A stretch of 64,000 bases of DNA, from assembly GCF_022836935.1 (NCBI RefSeq), contig NZ_CP083239.1:4230001-4294000 (forward strand), given 5' to 3'. The notes under the pieces are model-generated. The model searched no databases. It was given only the letters and a program-made list of their open reading frames with translations, and was not told where the DNA came from. Shown here in pieces: positions 27,190 to 36,472 of the stretch (position 1 is its first letter; every line of letters starts with the position of its first letter). A program made the translations under genes and the position numbers. Source of the DNA: Ancylobacter polymorphus. Lineage in GTDB: Bacteria > Pseudomonadota > Alphaproteobacteria > Rhizobiales > Xanthobacteraceae.

Positions 27190-28752
27190 TCAGCCCTTCT
27201 GGTCGCCCAGAGAGATGGCCACGAACCGCGTGCCCTGCTCGGACTTGACGCGCATCAGCACGGCCTTGCGGTTGTCTTTCTTGGCGGTGGCGAGACCGTC
27301 GCGAACTTCGGCGGGGGTCATCACCGGCTTGCCGCCGACATCGAGAATGACGTCGCCCGCCTTGATGCCGCGCTCGGCCGCCGGGCCGTTCGGGTCCACG
27401 TCGGTCACCACCACGCCGATGTCACCGGCGCCGGCGACACCCTTGGCCGGGGCGAGCGACAGGCCGAGGCGCGGAATGCCCTTGCCGTCCTCTTCGCCCT
27501 GCTCGGCCTTGCCCTTGTCAGCCGAGGCGACATCGGTCGGCAGCTGCTCCAGCGTGACCGGGATGGTCATCGACTTGCCGTCGCGCAGCACGCTCAGCTT
27601 CACGGTCACGCCCGGCTTCTTGCGGGCGATCTCGCGCGACATTTCGCGGGAGTCCTTCACGGTCTGGCCGTCGATGGCGGTCACCACGTCGCCGGGCTTG
27701 AGGCCGGCCTTCTCGCCGGGTGTGCCGGGCTGAACCTGGGCGATGAGGGCGCCCTCGGCTTCCTTGAGGTTCAGCGCCTCGGCGACCTCGTCGCTGACCG
27801 GCTGGATCTGCACGCCGACATAGCCGCGCGCCACCTGGCCGCCTTCCTTCAGCGCCTCCACCACTTCGGAGACGGTCTCGGACGGAATGGCGAAGGCGAT
27901 GCCGACATTGCCGCCCGAGGGGGAGACGATGGCGGTGTTGACGCCGATCACCTCGCCGTCGAGGCCGAAGGTCGGGCCGCCGGAGTTGCCGCGGTTGATC
28001 GGGGCGTCGATCTGGATGAAGTCGTCATACGGGCCCGAGCCGATATCGCGGCCGCGCGCCGAGACGATGCCCGCCGTGACCGTGCCGCCGAGGCCGAACG
28101 GGTTGCCGACCGCGACCACCCAGTCGCCGACGCGCGGCGCCTTGCCGGCGAGCTTCACCCAGGGGAAGTCGGACTTGCCGTCCACCTTGAGCAGCGCGAC
28201 GTCGGTGCGGGGATCGGTGCCGATCACCTTGGCGGTGTAGGTCTTGCCGTCGGTGGTGGTGATGTCGACCTCGGAGGCGCCGTCGACGACATGGTTGTTG
28301 GTCACGGCATAGCCGTCGGCGGAGATGAAGAAGCCGGAACCCTGGCCGACGACGCCGCGATGGCCGGGGCCGCGACGCGGACCCATATCCGGGCCGCCGG
28401 GGCCACCCGGACCGAAGCCGAAGCGGCGCATGAAGCGCTCGATCTGCGGCGGAATGTTCTGGCCGCCCATGCCCTCTTCGTCATTGGAAGCGAGCTTGTC
28501 CTCGTCCTTCTTCACCTTCACGCTGACGACAGCGGGGGAGACCTTCTCGACGATGTCGGCGAAGGAGAAGGTGCCGGCGGGCTGGTTGGTGGTCAGCTGC
28601 GCCTGGGCGGGGGTGATGATCTCGGGCAGCACGAAGGCGCCGACGGTGCCGCCGGCCAGAGCCAGGGTGAAGACGCCGGCGAGCAGCCGGGAACGGCTCT
28701 TGCGCAGCGTGGAGGCAGGGGTGCGGGTCGTGTTGGGCGCGGTGCGCGACAT
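27190..28752 (-). CDS. degP: Do-family periplasmic serine protease (DegP/HtrA)
   Basis: A 520-residue envelope protease and chaperone. A long signal sequence (hydrophobic LLAGVFTLALAGGTVGAFV, cut after PAQAQ) leads to the trypsin-like domain with catalytic His in AVTNNHVVDG, Asp in TDVALLKVDG and Ser in RGNSGGPTFG. Two PDZ domains follow (GYVGVQIQP and LGLSLAPA regions). A glycine/arginine-rich linker (FGFGPGGPGGP) lies before the protease core. ATG 28,752 has a GAGGAA Shine-Dalgarno; an alternative ATG is at 28,773. It lies between ccmH and a two-component system that may control it. Confidence 0.93.
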   Translation of the reverse strand: MSRTAPNTTRTPASTLRKSRSRLLAGVFTLALAGGTVGAFVLPEIITPAQAQLTTNQPAGTFSFADIVEKVSPAVVSVKVKKDEDKLASNDEEGMGGQNIPPQIERFMRRFGFGPGGPGGPDMGPRRGPGHRGVVGQGSGFFISADGYAVTNNHVVDGASEVDITTTDGKTYTAKVIGTDPRTDVALLKVDGKSDFPWVKLAGKAPRVGDWVVAVGNPFGLGGTVTAGIVSARGRDIGSGPYDDFIQIDAPINRGNSGGPTFGLDGEVIGVNTAIVSPSGGNVGIAFAIPSETVSEVVEALKEGGQVARGYVGVQIQPVSDEVAEALNLKEAEGALIAQVQPGTPGEKAGLKPGDVVTAIDGQTVKDSREMSREIARKKPGVTVKLSVLRDGKSMTIPVTLEQLPTDVASADKGKAEQGEEDGKGIPRLGLSLAPAKGVAGAGDIGVVVTDVDPNGPAAERGIKAGDVILDVGGKPVMTPAEVRDGLATAKKDNRKAVLMRVKSEQGTRFVAISLGDQKG

Positions 28753-28844
28753 GTGTCGTTCCTCGTTCGACAAATCACTCTCCCCACCGGGAGCGTTGAA
28801 CGAGAACCTAGAGACCGTCGCCTTAACGCAGTCTGGCGAGCGGG

Positions 28845-29345
28845 TTAAACTTTCGTAACGTCGCGTGCGGCGTCGTCGGGCGCTTCCGCCAGCGCGGCGC
28901 GCAGCCGCGCCTCCTCCTCAGCCGACAGCGGCACCGTGGCCGGCGCCTCGCTCGCCCCCGCCTGCGCCGCGCGGCGGCGATAGGCGACAATGAGACCGAG
29001 CCCGCCGAACACCAGCACCGCGAAGGGCGCCAGCCAGAGGATCACATTCGCCCCGTGCCAGGTCGGGCGCAGCAGCACGAACTCGCCATAGCGGGCGACG
29101 AGATAGTCGAGAACCTGCTGGTTGCTCTCGCCCTGGGCGATGCGCTCGCGCACGAGCAGGCGCAGGTCGCGCGCCAGCGGCGCGTCGGAATCGTCGATCG
29201 ACTGGTTCTGGCACACCATGCAGCGCAGCTCCTTGGAGAGCTCGCGCGCCCGCGCCTCCTGCGCCGGATCGGGCAGCACCTCGTCGGGCTGCACGGCGGC
29301 GGCGGGGGTAACGAGGGCGAGGCAGAGCAGCGCGGCGGCGAGCAT
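28845..29345 (-). CDS. ccmH: Cytochrome c maturation protein CcmH
   Basis: A 166-residue protein that keeps apocytochrome haem-binding cysteines reduced during c-type cytochrome assembly. A signal peptide (MLAAALLCLALVTPAAA) precedes the thiol motif LRCMVCQNQSIDDSDA (C-x-x-C), and a membrane anchor (ANVILWLAPFAVLVFGGLGLIVAY) follows. The frame is open to 29,477, but residues before MLAAALL are translated from a palindromic repeat; ATG 29,345 is therefore chosen. The ccmF gene is 128 bp upstream, separated by that repeat. Confidence 0.9.
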   Translation of the reverse strand: MLAAALLCLALVTPAAAVQPDEVLPDPAQEARARELSKELRCMVCQNQSIDDSDAPLARDLRLLVRERIAQGESNQQVLDYLVARYGEFVLLRPTWHGANVILWLAPFAVLVFGGLGLIVAYRRRAAQAGASEAPATVPLSAEEEARLRAALAEAPDDAARDVTKV

Positions 29346-29367
29346 CGCCCGCCAGCGCGCGCTTCCC

Positions 29368-29450
29368 TCATGCCCGGGCTTGACCCGGGCACCCAGAAGG
29401 CCCGGCACCACGCGGCTGGATCCCCGGGTCAGGCCCGGGGATGAGGGACC
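29368..29450. repeat. Dispersed GC-rich palindromic repeat between ccmF and ccmH
   Basis: It consists of CCTCATGCCCGGGCTTGACC, a spacer, and CCCGGGTCAGGCCCGGGGAT: two imperfect palindromes in opposite orientation. It belongs to the same family as the repeats at 46.8, 47.5, 53.5, 54.9, 58.4 and 59.8 kb. It could form a strong hairpin in the ccm transcript. Confidence 0.75.
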
Positions 29451-29473
29451 GAAAAGGCGTGCACGCATCGCCC

Positions 29474-31474
29474 TCACTCCGCCGGCACCGGCGACGCGCC
29501 GTCCGCCTTGGGCTTCGGTTTCTTCGCCGGCTTCGGCGCCCCGACGCGCAGGCGCCGGTCACTGAGCGAGAGCGCGCCGCCCAGCGCCATGATGATGGAG
29601 CCGATCCAGATCAGCGTCACATAGGGCTTCCAATAGGCGCGCACGCCCACCCCGCCGCCGGGCAGTTCATCCCCGAGGCTGACATAGAGCTGGCTGAAGC
29701 CGAAGGTGCGGATGCCCGATTCCGTCGTCGGCATGTTGCGGGCGGTGAACAGGCGCTTCGAGGATTCGATGGTGCCGATATCGACCCCGCCACGGCGGAT
29801 GGTGAACACGCCCACGAGATCGCGGTAATTCGGCCCGTTGCGCGGCTCCAGCCGGTCGAGGGTCAGCTCATAGCCGCCGACATCGAACCGCCCGCCGACC
29901 TTCACCCCGGTGATGCGCTCGGCGTTCCAGCTGGTTTCGGCGATGATGCCGAACAGGCAGACGCCGACGCCGGCATGGGCCAGCGCCGCGCCGAACACCG
30001 AACGCGGCAGGCCGCGCAGCCGGGCGAAGGCGGTCGCCCGCGGCACCCGGCCGAAGCCGGCGCGCTCGGTCACTTCCGCCACCGCGCCGATCACCACGAA
30101 GGCGGCGAGCCCCATGCCGAAGGGCGCCAGCAGCGGGCCGCCGCCCTGCGCATAGGCCGCCAGCGCGGCGATGACGATGGCCGCGCCGAACGCCGCCATC
30201 AGCCGCTGGGCGGCGCCGGCGAGATCGCCGCGCTTCCAGGCCAGCAGCGGCCCGAACGGCATGGCGAAGGCGACGGGGAGCATGAGCGCGCCGACGGTGA
30301 GGTTGAAATAGGGCGGACCCACCGTGATCTTGGCGCCATTATAGGCCTCCAGCGCCAGCGGGTAGAGCGTGCCGACCAGCACCGCGGCGGCAGCGGCGGT
30401 GAGCAGAAGATTGTTGAGCACCAGCGCGCCCTCGCGCGACACCGGCGCGAACAGCCCGCCCTGCCGCAGCATCGGTGCGCGCAGCGCATAGAGCGCCAAA
30501 GAGCCGCCGATGAAGAAGACGAGGATGGCGAGGATGAACACGCCGCGCGAGGGATCGGTGGCGAAGGCATGCACCGAGGTCAGCACGCCCGAGCGCACGA
30601 GGAAGGTGCCGAGCAGCGACAGCGAGAAGGCGAGGATGGCGAGCAGCACCGTCCACACTTTCAGCGCGTCGCGCTTTTCCATCACCACGGCGGAATGGAT
30701 CAGCGCCGTGCCGGCGAACCACGGCATCAGCGAGGCGTTCTCCACCGGGTCCCAGAACCACCAGCCGCCCCAGCCGAGCTCGTAATAGGCCCAGTAGGAC
30801 CCCATGGCGATGCCGAGCGTCAGGAAGGCCCAAGCGGTCAGCGCCCAGGGCCGCACCCAGCGCGCCCAGGCGGCGTCGATCCGCCCCTCGATCAGCGCGG
30901 CGACGGCGAAGGCGAAGGTGATGGAGAAACCGACATAGCCGAGATAAAGCAGCGGCGGATGGATGGCGAGGCCGATATCCTGCAGGATCGGGTTGAGGTC
31001 CTGCCCCTCCGCCGGCGGGGGCACCACCCTTATGAACGGGTTGGAGGTGAGCAGGATGAACAGCAGGAACGCCACCGCCACCGCGCCCTGCACGCCCAGC
31101 ACATTGGCCTTCAGCCGCGCCGGCAGATTGCCGCCGAACAGCGCCACCAGCGCCGCGAACAGCGCCAGCACCAGCACCCAGAGCAGCATCGAGCCCTCAT
31201 GGTTCCCCCATGTGCCGGTGATGCGGTAGAGCAGCGGCTTGGCCGAGTGCGAGTTCTCGACCACGTTGAGCACCGAGAAATCGGACTGCACATAGGCCAC
31301 GACAAGCGTGGCGAAGGACAGGCCGACAAAGCCGGCCAGCACCAGCGCGAGGGTCGAACCGACCCGCATCAGCGCCGCGTCACCGGTACGCGCGCCCCAG
31401 ATCGGGATCGCCGTCATCAGGATGGCGACGGCGAGCGAGAGCACCAGCGCGTAATGGCCGATTTCCGGGTTCAT
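29474..31474 (-). CDS. ccmF: Haem lyase CcmF (cytochrome c maturation)
   Basis: A 666-residue polytopic membrane protein that ligates haem to apocytochrome c. The tryptophan-rich haem-handling motif is seen in GWGGWWFWDPVENASLMPW, with further family blocks TGTWGNHEGSMLLWV and IHPPLLYLGYVG. ATG 31,474 (MNPEIGHYALVLSLAVAI) gives the usual start. It follows ccmE and precedes ccmH, matching the ccmIEFH (cycHJKL) order of Rhizobiales. Confidence 0.95.
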   Translation of the reverse strand: MNPEIGHYALVLSLAVAILMTAIPIWGARTGDAALMRVGSTLALVLAGFVGLSFATLVVAYVQSDFSVLNVVENSHSAKPLLYRITGTWGNHEGSMLLWVLVLALFAALVALFGGNLPARLKANVLGVQGAVAVAFLLFILLTSNPFIRVVPPPAEGQDLNPILQDIGLAIHPPLLYLGYVGFSITFAFAVAALIEGRIDAAWARWVRPWALTAWAFLTLGIAMGSYWAYYELGWGGWWFWDPVENASLMPWFAGTALIHSAVVMEKRDALKVWTVLLAILAFSLSLLGTFLVRSGVLTSVHAFATDPSRGVFILAILVFFIGGSLALYALRAPMLRQGGLFAPVSREGALVLNNLLLTAAAAAVLVGTLYPLALEAYNGAKITVGPPYFNLTVGALMLPVAFAMPFGPLLAWKRGDLAGAAQRLMAAFGAAIVIAALAAYAQGGGPLLAPFGMGLAAFVVIGAVAEVTERAGFGRVPRATAFARLRGLPRSVFGAALAHAGVGVCLFGIIAETSWNAERITGVKVGGRFDVGGYELTLDRLEPRNGPNYRDLVGVFTIRRGGVDIGTIESSKRLFTARNMPTTESGIRTFGFSQLYVSLGDELPGGGVGVRAYWKPYVTLIWIGSIIMALGGALSLSDRRLRVGAPKPAKKPKPKADGASPVPAE

Positions 31475-31491
31475 GGGCGGTTGTCCCAACA

Positions 31492-31607
31492 AGCATCCTT
31501 CGAGGCCGCGTCGCGGCACCTCAGGATGACGGCGCACCGAGAACGAAAACGAGAGAGAACCACGTCATCCTGAGGTGCTCGGGCAAGGCCCGCGTCTCGA
31601 AGGATGG
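31492..31607. repeat. Inverted pair of CATCCTTCGAGG...CACCTCAGGATGAC repeats
   Basis: CATCCTTCGAGGC...GCACCTCAGGATGAC (31,495-31,530) is followed by its inverted counterpart GTCATCCTGAGGTGC...CTCGAAGGATG (31,564-31,606). Related sequence recurs near 58,648-58,690. This is a dispersed extragenic palindrome of a kind common in Bradyrhizobium relatives (established knowledge). It fills the ccmE-ccmF gap on the coding side, where a long hairpin could affect the transcript. Confidence 0.65.
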
Positions 31608-31634
31608 TTATCGCGAAGCGGCGGGGGCCCTCGC

Positions 31635-32081
31635 TCACTGCGTCGCCTCCCCTTCCTTCCACACGCCCTGCTTCTTCAGCGCGTCGGCGACTTCCTTCGG
31701 CATATAGGTCTCGTCATGCTTGGCCAGCACGCTGTCGGCGGCAAAGCTGCCATCGGGCGCGATGACGCCCTCGGCGATCACCCCCTGCCCCTCGCGAAAA
31801 AGATCGGGCAGCAGGCCGACATAGGCGACGCTCATATCCGCGCCATGGTCGGTGATGACGAAGCGCACATGCGTGCCGTCCGTATGCTGCACGCTGCCAT
31901 CCTTCACCAGCCCGCCGAGCCGCAGCCGCGTGCCGGGCTGCGTGCCCTCGGCGGCGATCTCGCTCGGGGTACGGAAGAACACGATGGTGTCGTTGAGCGC
32001 GAACAGCACCAGCCCGGCGGACAAGGCAAGCACGGCGGCGGCGCCGGAAATGACCAGGAGGCGGCGTTTCTTGCGGGTCAT
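31635..32081 (-). CDS. ccmE: Cytochrome c-type biogenesis haem chaperone CcmE
   Basis: A 148-residue periplasmic haem chaperone. It has one N-terminal membrane anchor ([22 protein letters not shown]), the OB-fold core [23 protein letters not shown] and the covalent haem-binding His in [13 protein letters not shown] 32,081 (MTRKKRRLL) gives the family-typical basic start. It is 4 bp downstream of ccmI and transcribed with ccmF. Confidence 0.94.
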   Translation of the reverse strand: MTRKKRRLLVISGAAAVLALSAGLVLFALNDTIVFFRTPSEIAAEGTQPGTRLRLGGLVKDGSVQHTDGTHVRFVITDHGADMSVAYVGLLPDLFREGQGVIAEGVIAPDGSFAADSVLAKHDETYMPKEVADALKKQGVWKEGEATQ

Positions 32082-32085
32082 GGCG

Positions 32086-33213
32086 TCAGCTCTCCAGCCC
32101 CAGTTCGCGCGCCAGCGCGTCGATGCGGCCAAGCGCCGCCGTGTCGCTGGCGAAATGGGTGCGGGCCTGGCCGGCGGCAGTCTTCGCCTTGTCCTGCTGG
32201 CCGAGCACGGTCCAGGCGCGCATCAGCCGCAGCCAGCCCTCGATATCGTCGCCCTGCTGCGCCAGCCGGGCCTCCAACCGCTCGACCATGCCGCGCACCA
32301 TGGCCTCGCGCTGCTCCGGCGTCAGGCTTTCCGCCGCCGCCACATCGGCGGCACCGGGGCCGGGGCCGGCGGCGACCGGGACCGGCGCGCCGATGCGGGC
32401 CAGCGCCTCGCGCAGCAGGCCGAGCCACGGCGCATCGGGCGGGGACTGGGCGACCAGCGCGCTCCAGCGCGCCGCCGCCTGCTCTTTCTGCCCGTCCTGC
32501 TCGGCGGCGAGGCCGAGGAAATACTGTGCCTTGGGGTCTTGCGGATCGGCCGCCAGCGCCGCCTCGAACGCCGCCTTGGCCTCGGCGGTCACCACCCCGC
32601 CGGCCTGCGCGGTCAGCGCCTCGCCGAGGCCGGTCTCGCGCTGGGCGCTGGGACCGAGCAGACGGATGGCATTGGCCCAGGCGCGGGCGGCATCGTCGAG
32701 CCGGCCGATGCGGGCATAGATCGGCGCCACCACCTCATAGCCGCGCCCGTCATTCGGGTTGGCTTCGAGATGGCTTTCCACCTTGCGGATGAGAATGGCG
32801 ATGTCGGAAGGGTTGGGCTGCGCCTCCAGCCGCTGCGCCAGCGGCTGCGGCGGGTAGAGCGGCGAGCCCAGGGAAAGATACAGCCCGCCGGCCAGCAGCG
32901 GCACGCCGAGCAGTGCCACCACGGCGACGACGCGCCGGCGGCGGCCTTCGCCCGAGGCTTCCCCCTCGCTCGCCCGCTCGGCGGTGGCGCGCAGAATGCG
33001 CCGGGCGACTTCGGTGCGGGCGGCCTCGCCCTCGGCGGGGGCGATGAGGCCGGCGGCGCGGTCGCGCTCGATTTCCGCCAACTGGTCGCGATAGACCGCG
33101 AGATCGGCCTCGGCCGTGCTGGCGGCGGGCCCCGCCGCGCCCGTGCGCAACGGCCACAGCACCGCCAGAATGGCGGCGCCGGTCATCAGCGAAAAGGCGA
33201 TCCACAGCAACAT
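32086..33213 (-). CDS. ccmI: Cytochrome c maturation protein CcmI
   Basis: A 375-residue membrane protein that delivers apocytochrome to the haem lyase. It has an N-terminal span ([21 protein letters not shown]), the segment [17 protein letters not shown] typical of CcmI, a second span ([19 protein letters not shown]) and C-terminal TPR-like helices. It heads the ccmI-ccmE-ccmF-ccmH run. Confidence 0.93.
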   Translation of the reverse strand: MLLWIAFSLMTGAAILAVLWPLRTGAAGPAASTAEADLAVYRDQLAEIERDRAAGLIAPAEGEAARTEVARRILRATAERASEGEASGEGRRRRVVAVVALLGVPLLAGGLYLSLGSPLYPPQPLAQRLEAQPNPSDIAILIRKVESHLEANPNDGRGYEVVAPIYARIGRLDDAARAWANAIRLLGPSAQRETGLGEALTAQAGGVVTAEAKAAFEAALAADPQDPKAQYFLGLAAEQDGQKEQAAARWSALVAQSPPDAPWLGLLREALARIGAPVPVAAGPGPGAADVAAAESLTPEQREAMVRGMVERLEARLAQQGDDIEGWLRLMRAWTVLGQQDKAKTAAGQARTHFASDTAALGRIDALARELGLES

Positions 33214-33390
33214 TAGCGTTCCTCTAATGCGCTGAGGTAGCCGACCCGACGCCCGGCGCCAATCCGTAACACCCTCAGTCGGATCGCCGCAGGCTCACAG
33301 TCCCGCGAGGGTGCGGGCCTGTGCGGGCCCGCTTTGGCCGCGAGGATGCGGACCCCCGAGGCCCCCGCCTGCGTCACCCCGCCGCGCGGA

Positions 33391-33858
33391 TCAGCCCGCC
33401 ACGGGCGACCAGGTGCCGTCCGGGTTGCGGCAGGCGGTGCCGCGCGCGGTCTGCGGCTGGCCGTTGATATAGATGGTGTGGGTGAACTCGCGGCACTTGG
33501 GCGAGCCGCCGCGCGCATAGGCGGGGCCGGGCACGATGGTGCCATAGGCGCCGCTGTCGCCGCGCCAGCTCACCGGCGCGCCGGGATTGCCATATTCCAG
33601 TGCCTGCATTTCCGCCTGCTGCGCCCGCTGCCGGTCCGCCTGGTCGAGCGCATTGCCGATCGAGCCGCCGATCAGGCCACCCACCGCCGCGCCGACCAGC
33701 GTGCTGGCGGTGCTGTGGCCGACCACCTGGCCGATAATGCCGCCCGCCACCGCGCCAACGGCCGCGCCGCCCACGGTGTTCGGGTTTTCCTGCGCGGTGC
33801 TGCAGCCCGCGAGGGCGCCGGCGACAAGGCCCACGGCGACGAATTGGTATGCGCGCAT
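33391..33858 (-). CDS. Glycine-zipper outer-membrane lipoprotein (17-kDa-antigen-like)
   Basis: A 155-residue lipoprotein. The lipobox is LAGC near residue 19 (GALAGCSTAQ). Two glycine-zipper segments follow: GGAAVGAVAGGIIGQVVG and VGAAVGGLIGGSIGNAL. The C-terminal half ends with the surface-antigen block SPKCREFTHTIYINGQPQTARGTACRNPDGTW, as in the rickettsial 17 kDa antigen family. It stands alone between ccmI and a two-component operon; the 178 bp before ccmI show nothing clear. Confidence 0.85.
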   Translation of the reverse strand: MRAYQFVAVGLVAGALAGCSTAQENPNTVGGAAVGAVAGGIIGQVVGHSTASTLVGAAVGGLIGGSIGNALDQADRQRAQQAEMQALEYGNPGAPVSWRGDSGAYGTIVPGPAYARGGSPKCREFTHTIYINGQPQTARGTACRNPDGTWSPVAG

Positions 33859-33951
33859 GAAATTACATCCTCCAGCTTCGGCACGGCGCCTGTCGCACCA
33901 AGGATGAGAGGAATAGGGCGAAAGCGCGGCCCCGTCACCCCTTTCGCCCCG

Positions 33952-35331
33952 TCACGCCGCCGGCAGCCGCACCACGCAGCGCAGACCCCCGAAAGGCGAA
34001 CGGCCGAGCGTGAGCCGCCCGCCATAGAGCCCGACAAGCTCGGCGACGATGGACAGGCCGAGCCCGGAACCGGGCTGCGTCTCGTCAAGCCGCTTGCCGC
34101 GTTTGAGCGCCTCGGTCTGCTGCTCCGGCGTCAGGCCGGGCCCGTCATCGTCGATGGTGATGTCGAAATAGTCCCGCTCACCTGCCGCGCCCGGCACCGC
34201 CGCCACCGCGATCTCCACCAGCGTGCGCGCCCATTTGCAGCCATTGTCCACGAGATTGCCGAGGATCTCCTCAAGGTCCTGCCGTTCGCCGCGAAAGCGC
34301 AGCCCGTCCGCCACCTCGGCCTCCACCGCCACGCCCTTGGCGCGGTAGACCTTGGCCAGCGTCGCGGCGATGCGCGCGACAATGGGCTCGACCTCCTCCA
34401 CCGTGGTGACGACGGAGGCGCGCGCCGCCATGCGGGCGCGTTCCAGATGGTGCGCCACCTGGTCCTTCATGATCTGCGCCTGTTCGGTCACCTTGGCGGC
34501 GAGCCCGGCCTCCGCGCCAGAACCGCGCGCCGCCTCGTTCTGCAGCACGGAAATCGGCGTCTTCAGCGCATGGGCGAGATTGCCGACATGGGTGCGGGCG
34601 CGCTCGACAATCTCGCGATTGGTGTCGATCAGCGCGTTGACCTCCGCCGCCAGGGGGGCGATCTCGATGGGGTAGTCGCCCTCGATGCGGTCGGCGCGGC
34701 CGGTGCGCACCTCGTGCAGCGCGCCCAGCATGCGCTTGAGCGGGCGCAGGCCGAACAGCACCTGAAACACCAGCGTCAGCAGGAAGGCGCCCCCGAGAAT
34801 CGCCAGCGTCGCCGCCAGCGCCTGGTCGAAGGCGGCGACCTCCTCCTCGATCTCGCCGGCATCCGCCGCCACTGCCACCGCATAGCGCCCATCCTCGCCG
34901 AGATCGACCACGCGCTCGACAATGCGCAGCCTCTGGCCGGAAGGCCCGTCGGCATAGGCCTCGCGCATGCCGGAGACATCGGTCTCGCCTTCGCGCTGGA
35001 ACAGCAGCGGCAGCTTGCCCTCAGGCAGCGAGCGCGAGGTCTTCACCTGCGCCGCCGGCCCGTCGGTGCGGGTGATCTGCCAGTACCAGCCGGAAATGGG
35101 GAAGTTGAACAGCGGGTCGCCCAATGTCGTCGGCTCCGGCATGGTGCCGGAGGGCGAATTGGCGACGTCGGCGACGATGGTCTTGAGATAGACATCGAGC
35201 CGCTGATCGAAGGAGCGTTCCACCGCCGCGCGGTAGACCTGATGCAGCGCGAAGCCGGTGACGGCCAGCACGGCGGCGCTGATCACCGTCGCCGAAACGA
35301 ACAGGCGCAGTGCCAGCGAGCCGGTGCGCAT
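33952..35331 (-). CDS. Two-component sensor histidine kinase
   Basis: A 459-residue kinase. The first span (LFVSATVISAAVLAVTGFAL) and a second (AALAATLAILGGAFLLTLVF) enclose a ~140-residue periplasmic sensor with a PhoQ-like NFPISGWYWQI stretch. The phospho-His is in GNLAHALKTPISVLQN, the N box in GNLVDNGCKWA (an unusual NGCK variant) and the lid in GSGLGLSIVAELVGLYGG. Its ATG shares one base with the stop of the upstream response-regulator gene, so they are coupled. Confidence 0.88.
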   Translation of the reverse strand: MRTGSLALRLFVSATVISAAVLAVTGFALHQVYRAAVERSFDQRLDVYLKTIVADVANSPSGTMPEPTTLGDPLFNFPISGWYWQITRTDGPAAQVKTSRSLPEGKLPLLFQREGETDVSGMREAYADGPSGQRLRIVERVVDLGEDGRYAVAVAADAGEIEEEVAAFDQALAATLAILGGAFLLTLVFQVLFGLRPLKRMLGALHEVRTGRADRIEGDYPIEIAPLAAEVNALIDTNREIVERARTHVGNLAHALKTPISVLQNEAARGSGAEAGLAAKVTEQAQIMKDQVAHHLERARMAARASVVTTVEEVEPIVARIAATLAKVYRAKGVAVEAEVADGLRFRGERQDLEEILGNLVDNGCKWARTLVEIAVAAVPGAAGERDYFDITIDDDGPGLTPEQQTEALKRGKRLDETQPGSGLGLSIVAELVGLYGGRLTLGRSPFGGLRCVVRLPAA

Positions 35332-36014
35332 CAGCGCGGCGCCTCGCGCATGGCCTCGGGCGCGACGAGGAGATAGCCGAGCCCGCGCACGGTCTGGATC
35401 ACATCCACCTCCAGCTTCTTGCGCAGGCGGCCGACGAAGACCTCGATCGTGTTGGAATCACGGTCGAAATCCTGGTCGTAGAGATGCTCCACCAGTTCGG
35501 TGCGCGACACGACGCGACCGGTATGGTGCATGAGATAGGCGAGCAGCCGGTGCTCATGCGAGGTCAGCTTCACCTGACGGCCATTCACCGTCACGCGGCC
35601 GGAGCGCGTGTCGAGCATGACCGGCCCGCAGGTGAGTTCGCTAGCGGCATGGCCGGCGGAACGGCGCAGAAGCGCGCGGATGCGTGCCAGCACCTCCTCC
35701 ATGTGGAAGGGCTTGGCGACGTAATCGTCGGCGCCGGCATCGAAGCCCTGCACCTTGTCGCTCCAGCGGTCGCGCGCGGTGAGAATCAGCACCGGCATTT
35801 TCCGCCCCGCCCGCCGCCAGGCTTCCAGCACCGAGAGCCCGTCCATCTTCGGCAGGCCGATATCGAGCACCACGGCGTCATAAGGCTCGGTATCGCCAAG
35901 GAAATGGCCTTCCTCGCCGTCAAAGGCACGGTCGACGGCATAGCCGGCCTCGACCAGCGCCTCATGCATCTGGCGGTTCAGATCGGGATCGTCCTCGACG
36001 ACAAGCAGGCGCAC
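35331..36014 (-). CDS. OmpR-family response regulator
   Basis: A 227-residue regulator paired with the overlapping kinase gene. The receiver starts MRLLVVEDDPDLNRQMHEAL, with the phospho-Asp in AVVLDIGLPKMDG and the conserved Lys in DDYVAKPFHMEE. The DNA-binding domain ends SNTIEVFVGRLRKKLEVDVIQTVRGLGYLL. The general resemblance is to PhoP-type regulators of acidic or cationic envelope stress; the signal is unknown. Confidence 0.9.
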   Translation of the reverse strand: MRLLVVEDDPDLNRQMHEALVEAGYAVDRAFDGEEGHFLGDTEPYDAVVLDIGLPKMDGLSVLEAWRRAGRKMPVLILTARDRWSDKVQGFDAGADDYVAKPFHMEEVLARIRALLRRSAGHAASELTCGPVMLDTRSGRVTVNGRQVKLTSHEHRLLAYLMHHTGRVVSRTELVEHLYDQDFDRDSNTIEVFVGRLRKKLEVDVIQTVRGLGYLLVAPEAMREAPR

Positions 36015-36099
36015 GGCATTTCCTCACGCACACCGCGCGGGGGCACGCGGCGGCCTGAGCATGCCACCGTGCGGGGCGGATGTCAGGGGTGGGGTTGCG

Positions 36100-36303
36100 T
36101 CACCCCTTCCCCCGCCAGCCGCACCGTTCCCGGCCCACCGCATTATGCGCCTTCACCTGGCGGAGGGTGGGGTCAGTGTCCTCCATCGCCCAGCTGATCG
36201 GCCGGAAGGCCCCGCACGCGCCCCTCGTCGCGGCGGAAGGTGTCGTCGTCGCGCAGCCGGCCGTCGTCAGCGTTGCGGCGATCAGCAGCAGCCCGCGCGC
36301 CAT
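36100..36303 (-). CDS. Rz1-like spanin lipoprotein (GTA lysis)
   Basis: A 67-residue lipoprotein. Start ATG 36,303 gives MARGLLLIAATLTTAGC with the lipobox Cys. The following CGAFRPISWAMEDTD and IRQVKAHN-like LRQVKAHNAVG are typical of the short Rz1-like proteins of alphaproteobacterial phages, which link the outer membrane to the Rz partner during lysis. It is partly nested in the preceding Rz-like gene in another frame, the arrangement usual for Rz/Rz1. Confidence 0.7.
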   Translation of the reverse strand: MARGLLLIAATLTTAGCATTTPSAATRGACGAFRPISWAMEDTDPTLRQVKAHNAVGRERCGWRGKG

Positions 36304-36472
36304 TCGCGCGCGCGATCGTCTCCAGCACATCCCGTTCTCCTTGCGCGAGACAGGCCGCCCGGCCTTCCCGGTGGCCCTTGAGATAGATTGCGCCCGCCAG
36401 CGCGAGCGCGGCCAACAGCAGCGCGGCGCCGCGCCCGAGCGGGCTCGCCAGCAGGCCGATGAGCGCCGTCAC
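36173..36472 (-). CDS. Rz-like inner-membrane spanin (GTA lysis)
   Basis: About 99 residues from GTG 36,472. There is one N-terminal membrane span (GAALLLAALALAGAIYLKGH) followed by a helical, charged region with a Cys (GRAACLAQGERDVLETIAR), as in Rz spanins. The start overlaps the endolysin stop (36,469) by 4 bp, and the end overlaps the Rz1-like gene in another frame. The GTG start is supported by that coupling; no upstream ATG gives a membrane protein. Confidence 0.6.
   Translation of the reverse strand: MTALIGLLASPLGRGAALLLAALALAGAIYLKGHREGRAACLAQGERDVLETIARANGARAAADRRNADDGRLRDDDTFRRDEGRVRGLPADQLGDGGH

Noticed and set aside
29441..31573. A 710-codon plus-strand frame opposite ccmF.
   Set aside because: It is rich in His/Arg/Gln/Gly with no fold signal; ccmF on the other strand has every expected motif.
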